Source of the DNA: Candidatus Zixiibacteriota bacterium | Lineage (GTDB): Bacteria > Zixibacteria > MSB-5A5 > GN15 > FEB-12 | Length of the DNA stretch: 64,000 nucleotides | Assembly (NCBI GenBank): GCA_017999435.1 | Contig: JAGNLV010000003.1 | Coordinates: forward strand, 372,001-436,000 | Direction: 5' to 3' | In this document: piece by piece, positions 9,125-17,450 of the stretch | Layout of the letters: each line of letters begins with the position of its first letter | Numbering within the stretch: position 1 is the stretch's first letter | Program-made: the position numbers and the translations under genes | The notes under the pieces: model-generated | The model's input: only the letters and a program-made list of their open reading frames with translations | What the model was told of the DNA's origin: nothing | Databases searched by the model: none

Positions 9125-9737
9125 TCAGCTTGCCGCTCCGGACCGCCTGGGCGATCCAGCCGGAACCGAGAGCGACGCCTTGGCCCCAAGCGGGTTCATC
9201 CGCGCCGAGGAGGAGGCGCCGGGAATGAGGACGGCATCGATCACATGGATCACGCCGTTGGTGGCCTTGATGTCGGTCGCCGTGACCACCGCGTTGTCGA
9301 TCCTGACCGTGCCGTCGCCGCCGAGAGTAATAGTGACGCTGGCGCCGTTGAGAGTCTCGGCGCTGGACAGCCTCACGACCTGATCCGCGGTGACCGCACC
9401 CGGCACCACGTGGTAGGTCAGGATAGCCGTCAAAGCATCCTTGTCGGCCAGCAATGCTTCGACCGTACCGGCCGGGAGCTTGGCAAAAGCATCGTCTGTG
9501 GGGGCAAACAGCGTGATCGGTCCCGCACCCTTGAGCGCATCGACGAGATCAGCGGCTTCAGCCGCGGCCAGAAGAGTCGTGAAATTGCCGGCCGCCGCGG
9601 CCGTCTCGACGATGTCCATGGTGGGATTCGGAGAACCGCTGTTCATCGGATTCTCGTCGTCGTTGCTGCAGCCAGTCATGCCGATCGCCAGGGCAGCCAC
9701 AAGGGCCGTCATCAGTGTAAACTTCCGGGTGAACATC
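9125..9737 (-). CDS. Fasciclin (FAS1) domain lipoprotein, N-terminal part
   Basis: Starts at ATG 9737 (GGAG 9 nt upstream) with a lipoprotein signal peptide: [19 protein letters not shown] then the lipobox GMTGC. One complete FAS1 domain follows (residues about 40-175): [39 protein letters not shown] and [17 protein letters not shown]1 domains mediate adhesion at the cell surface. The last 25 residues ([13 protein letters not shown] onward) are not FAS1-like and end where a second FAS1 domain is found in another frame, so the authentic protein probably had two tandem domains. Confidence 0.88.
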
Positions 9738-9813
9738 TTTTTGCTCCTTACTATACTATGAACGTTTTCTTTTGTTTTCGGTATTCGTCCGCATCTGTCG
9801 GTGTTGCGGCCGG

Positions 9814-10020
9814 CTAGGCCACCCACCGGCGCTGAATGGCCTTCCACTGAACCACTTGATAGAGAGCCCCCAAACCGACCACCATATACACCAGCCGGCT
9901 CAAGAGGGTGGCGTCGCCGAGCAGTGTGGCGACCAGGTCGAAATGCAGGAGGCCCACCAGACCCCAGTTGAGTCCCCCGACTACCATCAGGGCGACAGCG
10001 ATCACGTCGAATGATTTCAT
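9814..10020 (-). CDS. DUF378 small membrane protein
   Basis: A 68-aa protein with two membrane helices. The sequence [20 protein letters not shown] then [15 protein letters not shown] and [11 protein letters not shown] is the signature of DUF378 (YuzA-like) proteins. The ATG at 10020 has GGAG 9 nt upstream. Function is unknown. It lies 76 nt upstream of the fasciclin lipoprotein on the same strand and may share its transcript. Similar small DUF378 genes are often envelope-stress linked in other bacteria, but nothing here proves that. Confidence 0.9.
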   Translation of the reverse strand: MKSFDVIAVALMVVGGLNWGLVGLLHFDLVATLLGDATLLSRLVYMVVGLGALYQVVQWKAIQRRWVA

Positions 10021-10803
10021 TCCAGTACTCCTTTTTGCGTATTCTGTTCATTATTTGTCTAAGTTCTGACTTATGTAACTCCGAAGCTGGCGGATCGGTT
10101 CACGAAAAAGGAGAAAATGGCGAAAAATATCATAACCAATTGTAATCACACTAGTTATGTTATATTCTCATGGGCTATGTCAGGTTCACGATGATCGCCA
10201 AAGTGTCCATATTATTGAACAGATACGAGACGGGTGAATCACTCGACAGCACTGCCGGTGGCCTGCGGGGAGATCGCCAAAGGCAGCAGGGCCGAAAAAC
10301 GCCTGCGCGGAGGGCCACCGCCGCGTGCGCGATTCGATTGCCCCGCCGTTAGGCACGCCGTCCGTTACAGCCATCACCAGGTATCTGAGTAGTGTCCTCG
10401 TGTCAGATAAGACAAGAGCGGGGCGCGGAGTCGATCCGAGAGTACTGCGACAGCTCATCATGAGTTGTCTTACTCAGAATGTCAGGGCCGGCGATCGGAG
10501 AGTCACCCGGTCCCCGCCGACGCCCGGCGTCGGCGACGGAATGTCTATGCCCGATTAGGGAGTCGGGGGCTTGTCGCGCCCCGGTTGCAGGCCCTGCCGC
10601 GTGGCCCGGAGTCTTGTCGATGTGAGGGACACCGCAATTCTTGGCGAGACTATCGTGCGAGCTATCATCAGGGAGTGAGCATCGAGCTCCGCGGGAGGTT
10701 CGACCGACTTCAAAGTATCGTTTGAAACGAGGTCCGGGATATGAGTATCTTCCGGTATGCATGAACCTCACCGCAGTACCACCACTGTAAAGGAGGAGTA
10801 TCA
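10021..10803. other. Long intergenic region between divergent genes
   Basis: A 783-bp gap between the minus-strand DUF378 gene and the plus-strand gene at 10804. The part 10090-10200 is unusually AT-rich for this genome (TTATGTTATATT around 10153-10165) and is the likely promoter area. No coding sequence is convincing in the rest. Confidence 0.45.
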
Positions 10804-11202
10804 TTGGACAATCGAATAATTGTATCAACGATTCTTATCGCCGTCTTCGCCATGGCTGTTCCCGGCCTGGCCGACTCGACCTCCCAGAAGGCGGAAAAGA
10901 CTTATAAGATTCACGGGTTTCTGGGGGAGTCATCGACGGTGGCGGCGCCCAACAAGACTGTCACGCTGCTCGATGCCGACAGCAACACGGCGCTGGCTAA
11001 TACCAACAGCAACTTCTTCGGAAAGTACGCCTTCAAGAAACTGCCGCCAGGGCACTATCTCGTCAAAGTAGCCGAGAAAGTCATGGAGGTCTATCTGATC
11101 GACAAAGACATTCGTCTCGATGTCGACTTGAGCGCCAATGACGGGACCATGAACTATGCCGCAGGGGCCGCGGCGCAGGCCGCGAAGCCGGCCGAAAAGT
11201 AA
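10804..11202 (+). CDS. Secreted protein with a carboxypeptidase-regulatory-like domain
   Basis: A 132-aa exported protein starting with TTG; AAAGGAGG lies 8 nt upstream and decides this start. After a signal peptide (IIVSTILIAVFAMAVPGLA) there is one beta-sandwich domain (residues about 32-110: KTVTLLDADSNTALANTN, FGKYAFKKLPPGHYLVKV) of the type that extends surface proteins. The C-terminus is an Ala/Lys-rich linker (AAGAAAQAAKPAEK) that stops at TAA 11200-11202. Directly after this stop the same frame stays open for 124 codons and encodes a second domain, so the protein may once have been, or still be by readthrough, longer. Confidence 0.85.
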   Translation: MDNRIIVSTILIAVFAMAVPGLADSTSQKAEKTYKIHGFLGESSTVAAPNKTVTLLDADSNTALANTNSNFFGKYAFKKLPPGHYLVKVAEKVMEVYLIDKDIRLDVDLSANDGTMNYAAGAAAQAAKPAEK

Positions 11203-11295
11203 GGCGAGGGGACTCCCCCCGGCCGGCCGGAGGGGGACACCGATCTCGCCAAACAATTCTCCGGCAAGTACTACAGCTACACCGGAGGCTCGACA

Positions 11296-11577
11296 TTGGG
11301 CGGCGGGGGCGGTTCGGAAAGTCAGATCGCTTTCTGTCCCGACGGCAGCTATTTCGAAAGTTATGAGTCGGGCTACTATGGTTCCGGGCAATGGGGGCAG
11401 GCGGGCCAAAGCCGCGCGAGCGGCACCTGGTCAATCACCGGCACGATCGAAACCGGGACGATCACCATCACTTACGCCAACGGAAAACAAGAGACGGTAC
11501 GCTACGAGACGACCGGTGAGAGCGGCTGCTACAAATTCGGCGGCCGGTTGTACTGCTACAACGGCGCCTGTGATTAG
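11296..11577 (+). CDS. C-terminal domain in frame behind a stop codon
   Basis: This frame is the direct in-frame continuation of the preceding gene after its TAA. From about 11242 it reads DTDLAKQFSGKYYSYTGGST, then ESQIAFCPDGSYFESYESGY, SGTWSITGT and YKFGGRLYCYNGACD, a compact beta-rich domain I know from the C-termini of bacterial lipoproteins and secreted proteins, without a firm name. A TTG at 11296 has GGAGG 7 nt upstream and could serve as a start, but would remove the first strand and leave no signal peptide. Either a pseudogenised half, a readthrough product or a separate small protein. Confidence 0.55.
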   Translation: MGGGGGSESQIAFCPDGSYFESYESGYYGSGQWGQAGQSRASGTWSITGTIETGTITITYANGKQETVRYETTGESGCYKFGGRLYCYNGACD

Positions 11578-11942
11578 GAGGAGAGCATCTATTATTGTGG
11601 ATATTCCGGCGTGAGGTTCCAGATCCGATTGCGCCACTCCTCGGTTGGCGGAAGCGTGCTCGGAGAGGGTCGGTTGCCAGAGTGCCACGGGAGGCAGGTG
11701 AGCCTGTTCCTGACACACGGTGTGATCAGCGTCTCGACCATCCGGACCGGTTCATGACCGGTGACGCCGGTTATGTCGGCAACGTCTGCTCATCGACCGG
11801 GTGAGGTTACCCGCCATCACAAGGAACAGCGGAGCTGAGTGCGGCGTGCAGAAGTTCCGCCGGGCGACAGCCGGCGGATTTCGTTTGCCTTATCCGGCAT
11901 TTGAGTTACTTTGACGGCAGAACTGCGCCCCCAGGGAGAACC
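11578..11942. other. Intergenic region upstream of the sigma-factor operon
   Basis: A 365-bp gap that should contain the promoter of the ECF sigma/CHAT operon. I see no gene. No sigma-70 promoter stands out; an autoregulated ECF promoter would not be recognisable without knowing its consensus. Confidence 0.4.
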
Positions 11943-12512
11943 ATGAAGCGGTCGCACCTGTCCGATCAGCAGCTGTGGGAAAGCGTGCTCGTGGGCAAAG
12001 CCCGGGCCTGGGACGAGCTTGTCAGCCGGTACGGGCCGCTCGTCTACGCCGTGTGCCGCCAGGTGGGCATCAGCGAGTCCGATGCCGCCGATGTATTCCA
12101 ACACTCCTGGATTGCTCTCTACGAAAACCGCTTCCGTCTCGAGGACCCGACCCGCATCGCCTCGTGGCTGCTGACAACCGCCAAACGGGAGGCCCTGCGG
12201 TACCGGCAGAGACAGGCGCGGCTGCAGTCCGATGACTGCCTGGCCGAACGGGCCGACGAGCGACCGCTGCCGGACGAAGAGCTCCGGCGCCTCGAGCTCC
12301 AGGCCCGGCTGGAGCTCGCCCTGCGGTCGATCGACCGGCTGTGCCGCGATCTCTTGCGGGCGTTCTTCTTCGCCGGGGAGGATCAGTCGTACGAGCAAAT
12401 CGCCGCCGCCTTCCACATTGCCCCGAACTCGCTGGGCGCCAAGCGGCGCCGTTGTCTGGATAAGGTGCGCGCCGTGCTCATCCGTCTGGGATATCTGGAG
12501 GAACGGAAATGA
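11943..12512 (+). CDS. ECF-type RNA polymerase sigma factor
   Basis: A 189-aa sigma-70 family protein with only regions 2 and 4. Region 2 (residues about 18-85): AWDELVSRYGPLVYAVCRQ, SDAADVFQHSWIALYENR, TRIASWLLTTAKREALRY. Region 4 (about 125-185): LRSIDRLCRDLLRAFFFAG, SYEQIAAAFHIAPNSLGAKR, an HTH of the -35-binding type. ATG at 11943 is preceded by AGGGAG. It heads a run of four plus-strand genes (sigma, anti-sigma-like, TPR-CHAT, subtilase) with short gaps or overlaps, so it probably controls them. Expected target promoters are unknown. Confidence 0.93.
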   Translation: MKRSHLSDQQLWESVLVGKARAWDELVSRYGPLVYAVCRQVGISESDAADVFQHSWIALYENRFRLEDPTRIASWLLTTAKREALRYRQRQARLQSDDCLAERADERPLPDEELRRLELQARLELALRSIDRLCRDLLRAFFFAGEDQSYEQIAAAFHIAPNSLGAKRRRCLDKVRAVLIRLGYLEERK

Positions 12513-12549
12513 CCCAGACCGCCTCTGTTCTAGCGGAGAAGGAGTGATC

Positions 12550-13125
12550 ATGAGCCCAGAGAAGCACCTGACTCGGAAGCGGCTAATCGAAATTGCGCGC
12601 GCGGGCACTCCCCCGTCGGATTCTCACTTGGCCGCCTGCGACGTGTGCCGGGAGGCGTACGAGATGCTGTCCCGGTACTACTCCCTGATCGGCCGCCCTC
12701 CCCTTCCCGCACCACCGGCCGACTTCCTGAGGCGGGCCAGGTCAATCGCCCGGGAAGGTGCGCCGTCGGGTGCCCGACTGGTCGAGGTGGCCGCGCGTCT
12801 GGTATTCGATTCCTGGGCGGCGCCGGCGGCGGTCGGCGTGCGCGGACCGGCGGTCGAAAACGACCGCCGCCTGCACTTCGAAGCGGCTGGGGTCGCGGTA
12901 GAGCTGCGGGTTGAACAGAAAGAGACCGGGTGGTCGTGCATCGCGCAGTGCGTCGGCACCTCCGACCGATTTGTCATAGAGACCGACGCAGAAGTGGTCT
13001 ATCCGGATGACCTCGGGGTATGCCAGTGGCGGGCGCCGCGCCCGCCCGCCCGCCTTGTCGTGCACACCGCCGCAACCCGCGTCATTGTCTCCAGACTCCA
13101 ATGGAAGCGAACGAGACGGACATAG
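12550..13125 (+). CDS. Putative soluble zinc-finger anti-sigma factor
   Basis: A 191-aa protein, 37 nt after the sigma factor, start ATG 12550 with GGAGAAGGAG upstream. The N-terminal part shows SHLAACDVCREAYEML (His26, Cys30, Cys33), the H-x3-C-x2-C core of zinc-binding anti-sigma domains; the usual first Cys is not seen. There is no membrane segment. The C-terminal half (about 95-185) is a beta-rich region without a recognised family. By position and motif it should bind and hold the sigma factor in the cytosol. Its last 25 bases overlap the TPR-CHAT gene, implying coupled translation. Confidence 0.78.
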   Translation: MSPEKHLTRKRLIEIARAGTPPSDSHLAACDVCREAYEMLSRYYSLIGRPPLPAPPADFLRRARSIAREGAPSGARLVEVAARLVFDSWAAPAAVGVRGPAVENDRRLHFEAAGVAVELRVEQKETGWSCIAQCVGTSDRFVIETDAEVVYPDDLGVCQWRAPRPPARLVVHTAATRVIVSRLQWKRTRRT

Positions 13126-15863
13126 CGGCGCGGCGGTTCCTGCGCACGGGATCGACCGGGGTTCACGGCGAGAGCGCCGTGGCCGCCGCCTGTGAGAAGC
13201 TGATCCAGAAGGCGTTTCGCACGTCGATTCGCCGCGCGCTTGGACTGGCCGAGCGGTTTCACGCCCGGGCGCAGGCGCACGGCGGACGGGTACTGGGGCA
13301 GACGGCCTGGCGCTCGCTCGGACGGATGCACCACTTCTCCGGCCGGCACGCCGAGGCGCGGCACTGCTACCGGGCCGCGCGCACGCTCTGCGGCGACGAC
13401 TTGTTGATCCGCGGCCGCATCGACCGCACGCTCATCGACATCAACATGTACCTGGGCAATGACCGGGCGGCCGCCGCCGCCGGCCGCGCTGCCCTCCGCG
13501 CCTTCAGCGCCCTCGAGGCCGAGTCCGATCTGGCGCAGACGCGCGTCAACCTGGGCAATCTCTACCACCGCCGGGACAAACCGGTCGAGGCCGACCGGCT
13601 CTACCGGCAGGCCGCCTTGTTTTTCGCGCGAAGCGGCAACAAACTGGCCCTGGCCCGCACCAACTACAACCGGGCCAACGTACTCGTGCAGCTCTTCCAA
13701 ATGGACGAGGCCGAGAAGCTCTACCGGGACGCCCTCGCCGCGTACACCGAGTCGGGGTACGAACTCGATGCCTGCGATACCCGCTACGCTCTGGCCTGGC
13801 TGAATCTTCTGACCGGCCGTTTCCACCAGGCCCTGTCCGACCTCGCTGCATGCGAGGCAACGTATCGGACCGCGGGCGATCCCCGCGGCGTGGCGCTCTG
13901 CCTGCTTGACCGGGCGGAAGTGTTTCTCCAGTTGGGGCTCTATCGAGACGCCCTCGACCTGGCCGGCCGGGCGGGGAAACGGTTTCGGACGCTGAAGCTC
14001 GAATATGAGTCGGGGAAGGCGCACCTGTTCGCGGCCTATGCGCTGACCGGCCTCGGCCGAAAGGACCGGGCCCGGGCGGCGTGGGCCAGAGCCGAGCAGG
14101 GGTTTGCCGCCCTTCGGCATGCCGGGTACCTGGGAACCCTGCACCTGCTGCGGACGGATCTCGACCAGGGATCGCCGGGGACGCGGCAGACCGCGCTGCG
14201 CGCGGCGCGCCGATGCTTCGACCGGGCGGCGCTGTTCTTCTGGCAGGCGGTGTGCGATCTGAAGGCGATCGAACTGAGCGGACGCACGCCGGTCTACCTG
14301 GCGCGCCTTCGCCGCAATCCGGCCGCGTGGTGCGTGCCCCATCTCTACGCCGCCTGGCAGGTGGCGGAGGGGGACCTTCACCTCGTCTCCGGGCGGCGGG
14401 CGGCGGCGCTCACGGCCTGGCGGAAAGCGGCCGACCGCCTCGATCTGGTCCGATCGGCGCTGCCGCCGATGGAATTGCGCAACCAATATGCGCGCGCGGC
14501 GAAGTCGCCGCACGAGCGCCTGGTAGAATCGTATTTCAGCGACACCCCGCGCGAGGCGGCGGCCTGGTCGGAAAGGGCCAGGACGGCCGGAATCTGGAAC
14601 GCCGGCGCCCGACACCCCGCCCTGGCGGCCGCCCGCCGGCGGGTACAGCAGAGCCTCGGGGCGCTGTCGGCACGGGTGCAGACGCTGGCGCAGGAACTCA
14701 TGATCCCCGCGCATCGGTCCATAGGTGCCGGCGCCGCTCTCCCCTCGGCCGCCCGGCTGAACTTCCTCCGCCGCGAGATTCGCGAGTGCCTGCTGACGAT
14801 CGACCAGGCTCCAACGGCGGAGGCTCTCGACACCTCCCGATTGGGCGCCCGCATTGCGGCCGCGTCGCGGCAGGCGCCCATCGTGCAGTTTCAGGTAGCC
14901 GGCGGCGACATCCTCGCCTTTGTCCACGTCGGGGGAGAGGTCGCCACCCGCCGCTTTGTCGGCGGGCGGGAGCGCCTCGAGCGCCTGGCCGAGCGGTGGC
15001 GATTCTGCATCGAACGAAACGTCGTTCGCCACGCGCCCGCGCAGGAGAGCCGAACGCCGCTGGAGCAGGCGCTTTGGCGCGAGTTCGGCGCCTGGCTGTG
15101 GGCAGCGCTGGAGATCCCGGACGAGGCGGCACAGGTCATTATCGTTCCCGACGGTCCGCTGGCCAACCTCCCGTGGCAGGCGATCGAGTGCGACGGCGGG
15201 CTGTTGGGCGAACGCCACGCGCTTGTGCTGGCCCCCAGCCTCCGACACCATTGGTTCGCCCGCACCCGTCCGGGCGCCGGATTGCCGATACACCTCTTCC
15301 GCGGCGCCGGATCCGACCTGGCGTCCGCCCAGGGCGAACTTGCCCGCCTCGCGGCTCTTGCCCCCGGGCGCACGATCATGCATGCGCCCGCGACCCGGGC
15401 GTCGTGGCCGCAGGAAGGCGAATTCTTCATCTGGCATTACGCCGGGCACGCGCAACTGGTGGTCGAAAATCCCTTCTATTCCTACCTGCGGCTGGAGGAC
15501 GGTCCGCTCTTTGCCGCCGATTTTCAGATCCGCTCGTGCCGCGTGGAGTTGGCGACGCTCGCGGCCTGCCGCTCGGGCGAGGAGGTCACGCTGCCCGGCG
15601 AAGAATCCACGGGCTTCGTGCGGGCACTCCTGGAGATGGGTGCGCGCAACGTCCTTGCCGGGCGGTGGCCCGTTCTGGATCAGTCGACCGCCCTGTACAT
15701 GGAGCACTTTTATGCCGAACTACTGAGCAGCAAATCGCTGGTTCAGGCGATGCACAATGCCGAGCGCCGGACGCGGCTTAAATACCCGTCCGCCTATCAC
15801 TGGGCCGCCTTCGGCCTGCACGGCGCCGGCTTTCTCGGAGAGGACCATGCGAAGACTCCTTAA
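13101..15863 (+). CDS. TPR-CHAT protease (caspase-HetF associated with TPRs)
   Basis: A 920-aa cytosolic protein. Residues about 60-400 are helical tetratricopeptide repeats (for example LAQTRVNLGNLYHRRDKPVE, ALARTNYNRANVLVQLFQMD). The C-terminal third is a CHAT peptidase domain of clan CD with both catalytic residues: His783 in WHYAGHAQ and Cys823 in LATLAACRSGEE; ARNVLAGRWPVLDQST and AYHWAAFGLHG complete the fold. CHAT proteases are known as activated cysteine proteases that cut specific partners (e.g. gasdermins, or Csx30 in type III-E CRISPR). ATG 13101 is chosen over 13020, which would put 27 Arg/Pro-rich residues in front. It overlaps genes on both sides, so the four genes are one transcript. 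Confidence 0.93.
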   Translation: MEANETDIAARRFLRTGSTGVHGESAVAAACEKLIQKAFRTSIRRALGLAERFHARAQAHGGRVLGQTAWRSLGRMHHFSGRHAEARHCYRAARTLCGDDLLIRGRIDRTLIDINMYLGNDRAAAAAGRAALRAFSALEAESDLAQTRVNLGNLYHRRDKPVEADRLYRQAALFFARSGNKLALARTNYNRANVLVQLFQMDEAEKLYRDALAAYTESGYELDACDTRYALAWLNLLTGRFHQALSDLAACEATYRTAGDPRGVALCLLDRAEVFLQLGLYRDALDLAGRAGKRFRTLKLEYESGKAHLFAAYALTGLGRKDRARAAWARAEQGFAALRHAGYLGTLHLLRTDLDQGSPGTRQTALRAARRCFDRAALFFWQAVCDLKAIELSGRTPVYLARLRRNPAAWCVPHLYAAWQVAEGDLHLVSGRRAAALTAWRKAADRLDLVRSALPPMELRNQYARAAKSPHERLVESYFSDTPREAAAWSERARTAGIWNAGARHPALAAARRRVQQSLGALSARVQTLAQELMIPAHRSIGAGAALPSAARLNFLRREIRECLLTIDQAPTAEALDTSRLGARIAAASRQAPIVQFQVAGGDILAFVHVGGEVATRRFVGGRERLERLAERWRFCIERNVVRHAPAQESRTPLEQALWREFGAWLWAALEIPDEAAQVIIVPDGPLANLPWQAIECDGGLLGERHALVLAPSLRHHWFARTRPGAGLPIHLFRGAGSDLASAQGELARLAALAPGRTIMHAPATRASWPQEGEFFIWHYAGHAQLVVENPFYSYLRLEDGPLFAADFQIRSCRVELATLAACRSGEEVTLPGEESTGFVRALLEMGARNVLAGRWPVLDQSTALYMEHFYAELLSSKSLVQAMHNAERRTRLKYPSAYHWAAFGLHGAGFLGEDHAKTP

Positions 15864-17253
15864 GATCCTGTCCCTGATCGGGATCGTGCTGTTGACCGGC
15901 CCGAGGCCGGCCATGATCCGGGCCGACGCGGAGCGGCCGAACCACACGCCCGGCGATGTTGTCTGCCGTGTCCTCCCCGGTTCGACAATCGAGGAGATCA
16001 ACCAGACCTACGGTACCGCCGTCAAGGGACACCTCCCGGTCACCGACGTGTACCTCCTGATGATCCCTCAGGGCCAGAACCCCGACACGATTGCGGCCCG
16101 GATCGACGCTGATGCGCGGGTGGACTTCTGCCGCCCCAACTACTATCTCGCGGCGCCGGAGGGGTTTCAGCGGAGTTCACCGTTCGTCGATGCCGAGCTG
16201 ATCGGTACTTTTGAAGACCAGCCGGCGGCTGTGACGCTCGATCTGGCCACCGCCGCCCTGGTGTCGACGGGGGCCGGCGCACGCATTGCGCTGATCGACG
16301 GCGGCGTCGCCGCGAACCACCCGGTATTCGCCTCGTTCCCCGGCGACCTGGTCAGTCGCTGGGATTACCTGGAGGAGGATTCCGTGGCGCAGGCCGACAC
16401 GGCCGGTTCCTGCGCCGCTCACGGCACGTTTGTGGCCGCCGTTCTCCAATTGGTCGCACCCGGCGCCGATGTGTACGTCTACAAAGTTCTCGATACGGCC
16501 GGCCAGGGCAACGCCTACGCCATCGCAGCCGCCATCCTCCAGGCGATCGACGACGGCTGCGACGTGATCAACCTGAGCCTGGGCATGACCCGGGTCGATG
16601 AGAGTCTCGATGACGCACTGCGCACGGCCCGGCAGTCCGGCGTGAGCGTCGTGGCGTCCGCCGGCAACGATTCCACCAATCTCGCCAGCCTCTTCCCCTT
16701 TCCGGCCTCGCGCTCCAACGTCATTGCCGTTGCCGCGCTGGACTCGGTCAACGTGAAGGCGGATTTCTCCAACTACGGGGTGCGCATCGACGTGTGCTGC
16801 CCCGGTACGCGGGTCTATTCGGCCTACGCCGACACCTTGTTCGCCTGGTGGGACGGGACGAGCTTTGCCGCGCCCATGGCGGCGGGCGTGATCGCCTGCC
16901 TGCGCAGCCGGCACCCCGGTCTGACACCCGAGCGGATCGACACGATCCTGGCGCGGTCATCCCACAACGTCGATTCGCTCAACCCGGGTCTGGAAGCGCA
17001 GTTGGGAGCCGGGCTGATTGACCCGCCGGCGGCGCTGGCGCTGGCCGGGCAGATCACCCGCGGCGATGTCACGCTCGACGGCAGGGTCGACATCAACGAC
17101 CTCACCGCGCTCGTGAATTACCTGTTCCGCGGGGCCACACTGGACGTGCTCGCCGACGCCGACGTCTCCTGCGACAGCGCCGTCAACATCGCCGATCTGA
17201 CTCTGCTCGTCAAATACCTCTTCCTCGGCGCCGCCATGCCCTGCGGCGCGTGA
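15847..17253 (+). CDS. Exported subtilisin-like (S8) serine protease with dockerin repeats
   Basis: A 468-aa protein; start ATG 15847 has GAGAGG upstream and lies 17 nt inside the CHAT gene. Signal peptide (LLKILSLIGIVLLTGPRPA), short propeptide-like region, then the S8 catalytic domain with Asp151 (IALIDGGVAANHPV), His192 (AAHGTFVAAV) and Ser339 (DGTSFAAPMAAG), all intact. It ends in two type-I dockerin repeats (GDVTLDGRVDINDLTALVNY and DSAVNIADLTLLVKYLF). Because it is exported while the CHAT protein is cytosolic, a direct cleavage cascade would need membrane passage or cell lysis. Its place in a sigma-factor operon suggests regulated secretion. Confidence 0.93.
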   Translation: MRRLLKILSLIGIVLLTGPRPAMIRADAERPNHTPGDVVCRVLPGSTIEEINQTYGTAVKGHLPVTDVYLLMIPQGQNPDTIAARIDADARVDFCRPNYYLAAPEGFQRSSPFVDAELIGTFEDQPAAVTLDLATAALVSTGAGARIALIDGGVAANHPVFASFPGDLVSRWDYLEEDSVAQADTAGSCAAHGTFVAAVLQLVAPGADVYVYKVLDTAGQGNAYAIAAAILQAIDDGCDVINLSLGMTRVDESLDDALRTARQSGVSVVASAGNDSTNLASLFPFPASRSNVIAVAALDSVNVKADFSNYGVRIDVCCPGTRVYSAYADTLFAWWDGTSFAAPMAAGVIACLRSRHPGLTPERIDTILARSSHNVDSLNPGLEAQLGAGLIDPPAALALAGQITRGDVTLDGRVDINDLTALVNYLFRGATLDVLADADVSCDSAVNIADLTLLVKYLFLGAAMPCGA

Positions 17254-17450
17254 GGACCGGCTTCGCCTTGTCCTCGTTCCGACGCCGGGACGCCCCCGCG
17301 GCCCCCGGCGTTTCTGCTTGATTTGCCGCACCGCAATTCCGCCGCGTCGATCCGAACTCCCTGCACGAAACATTCCCCGCCGCCCTCTGCTTAACAGGAC
17401 ACGAGGCAAGCGAGGACAACAAACGTTTAATACTCTGTCAAGGAGGTTTC

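Noticed and set aside
7791-9383. A 530-codon plus-strand frame
   Set aside because: It runs antisense through the DUF4342 gene and the fasciclin gene, both with good ribosome sites or clear domains.
12999-15707. A 902-codon open frame antisense to the TPR-CHAT gene
   Set aside because: It is Arg/Gly-rich without any domain, while the opposite strand encodes a clear TPR-CHAT protein. Long antisense frames are expected at this GC content.
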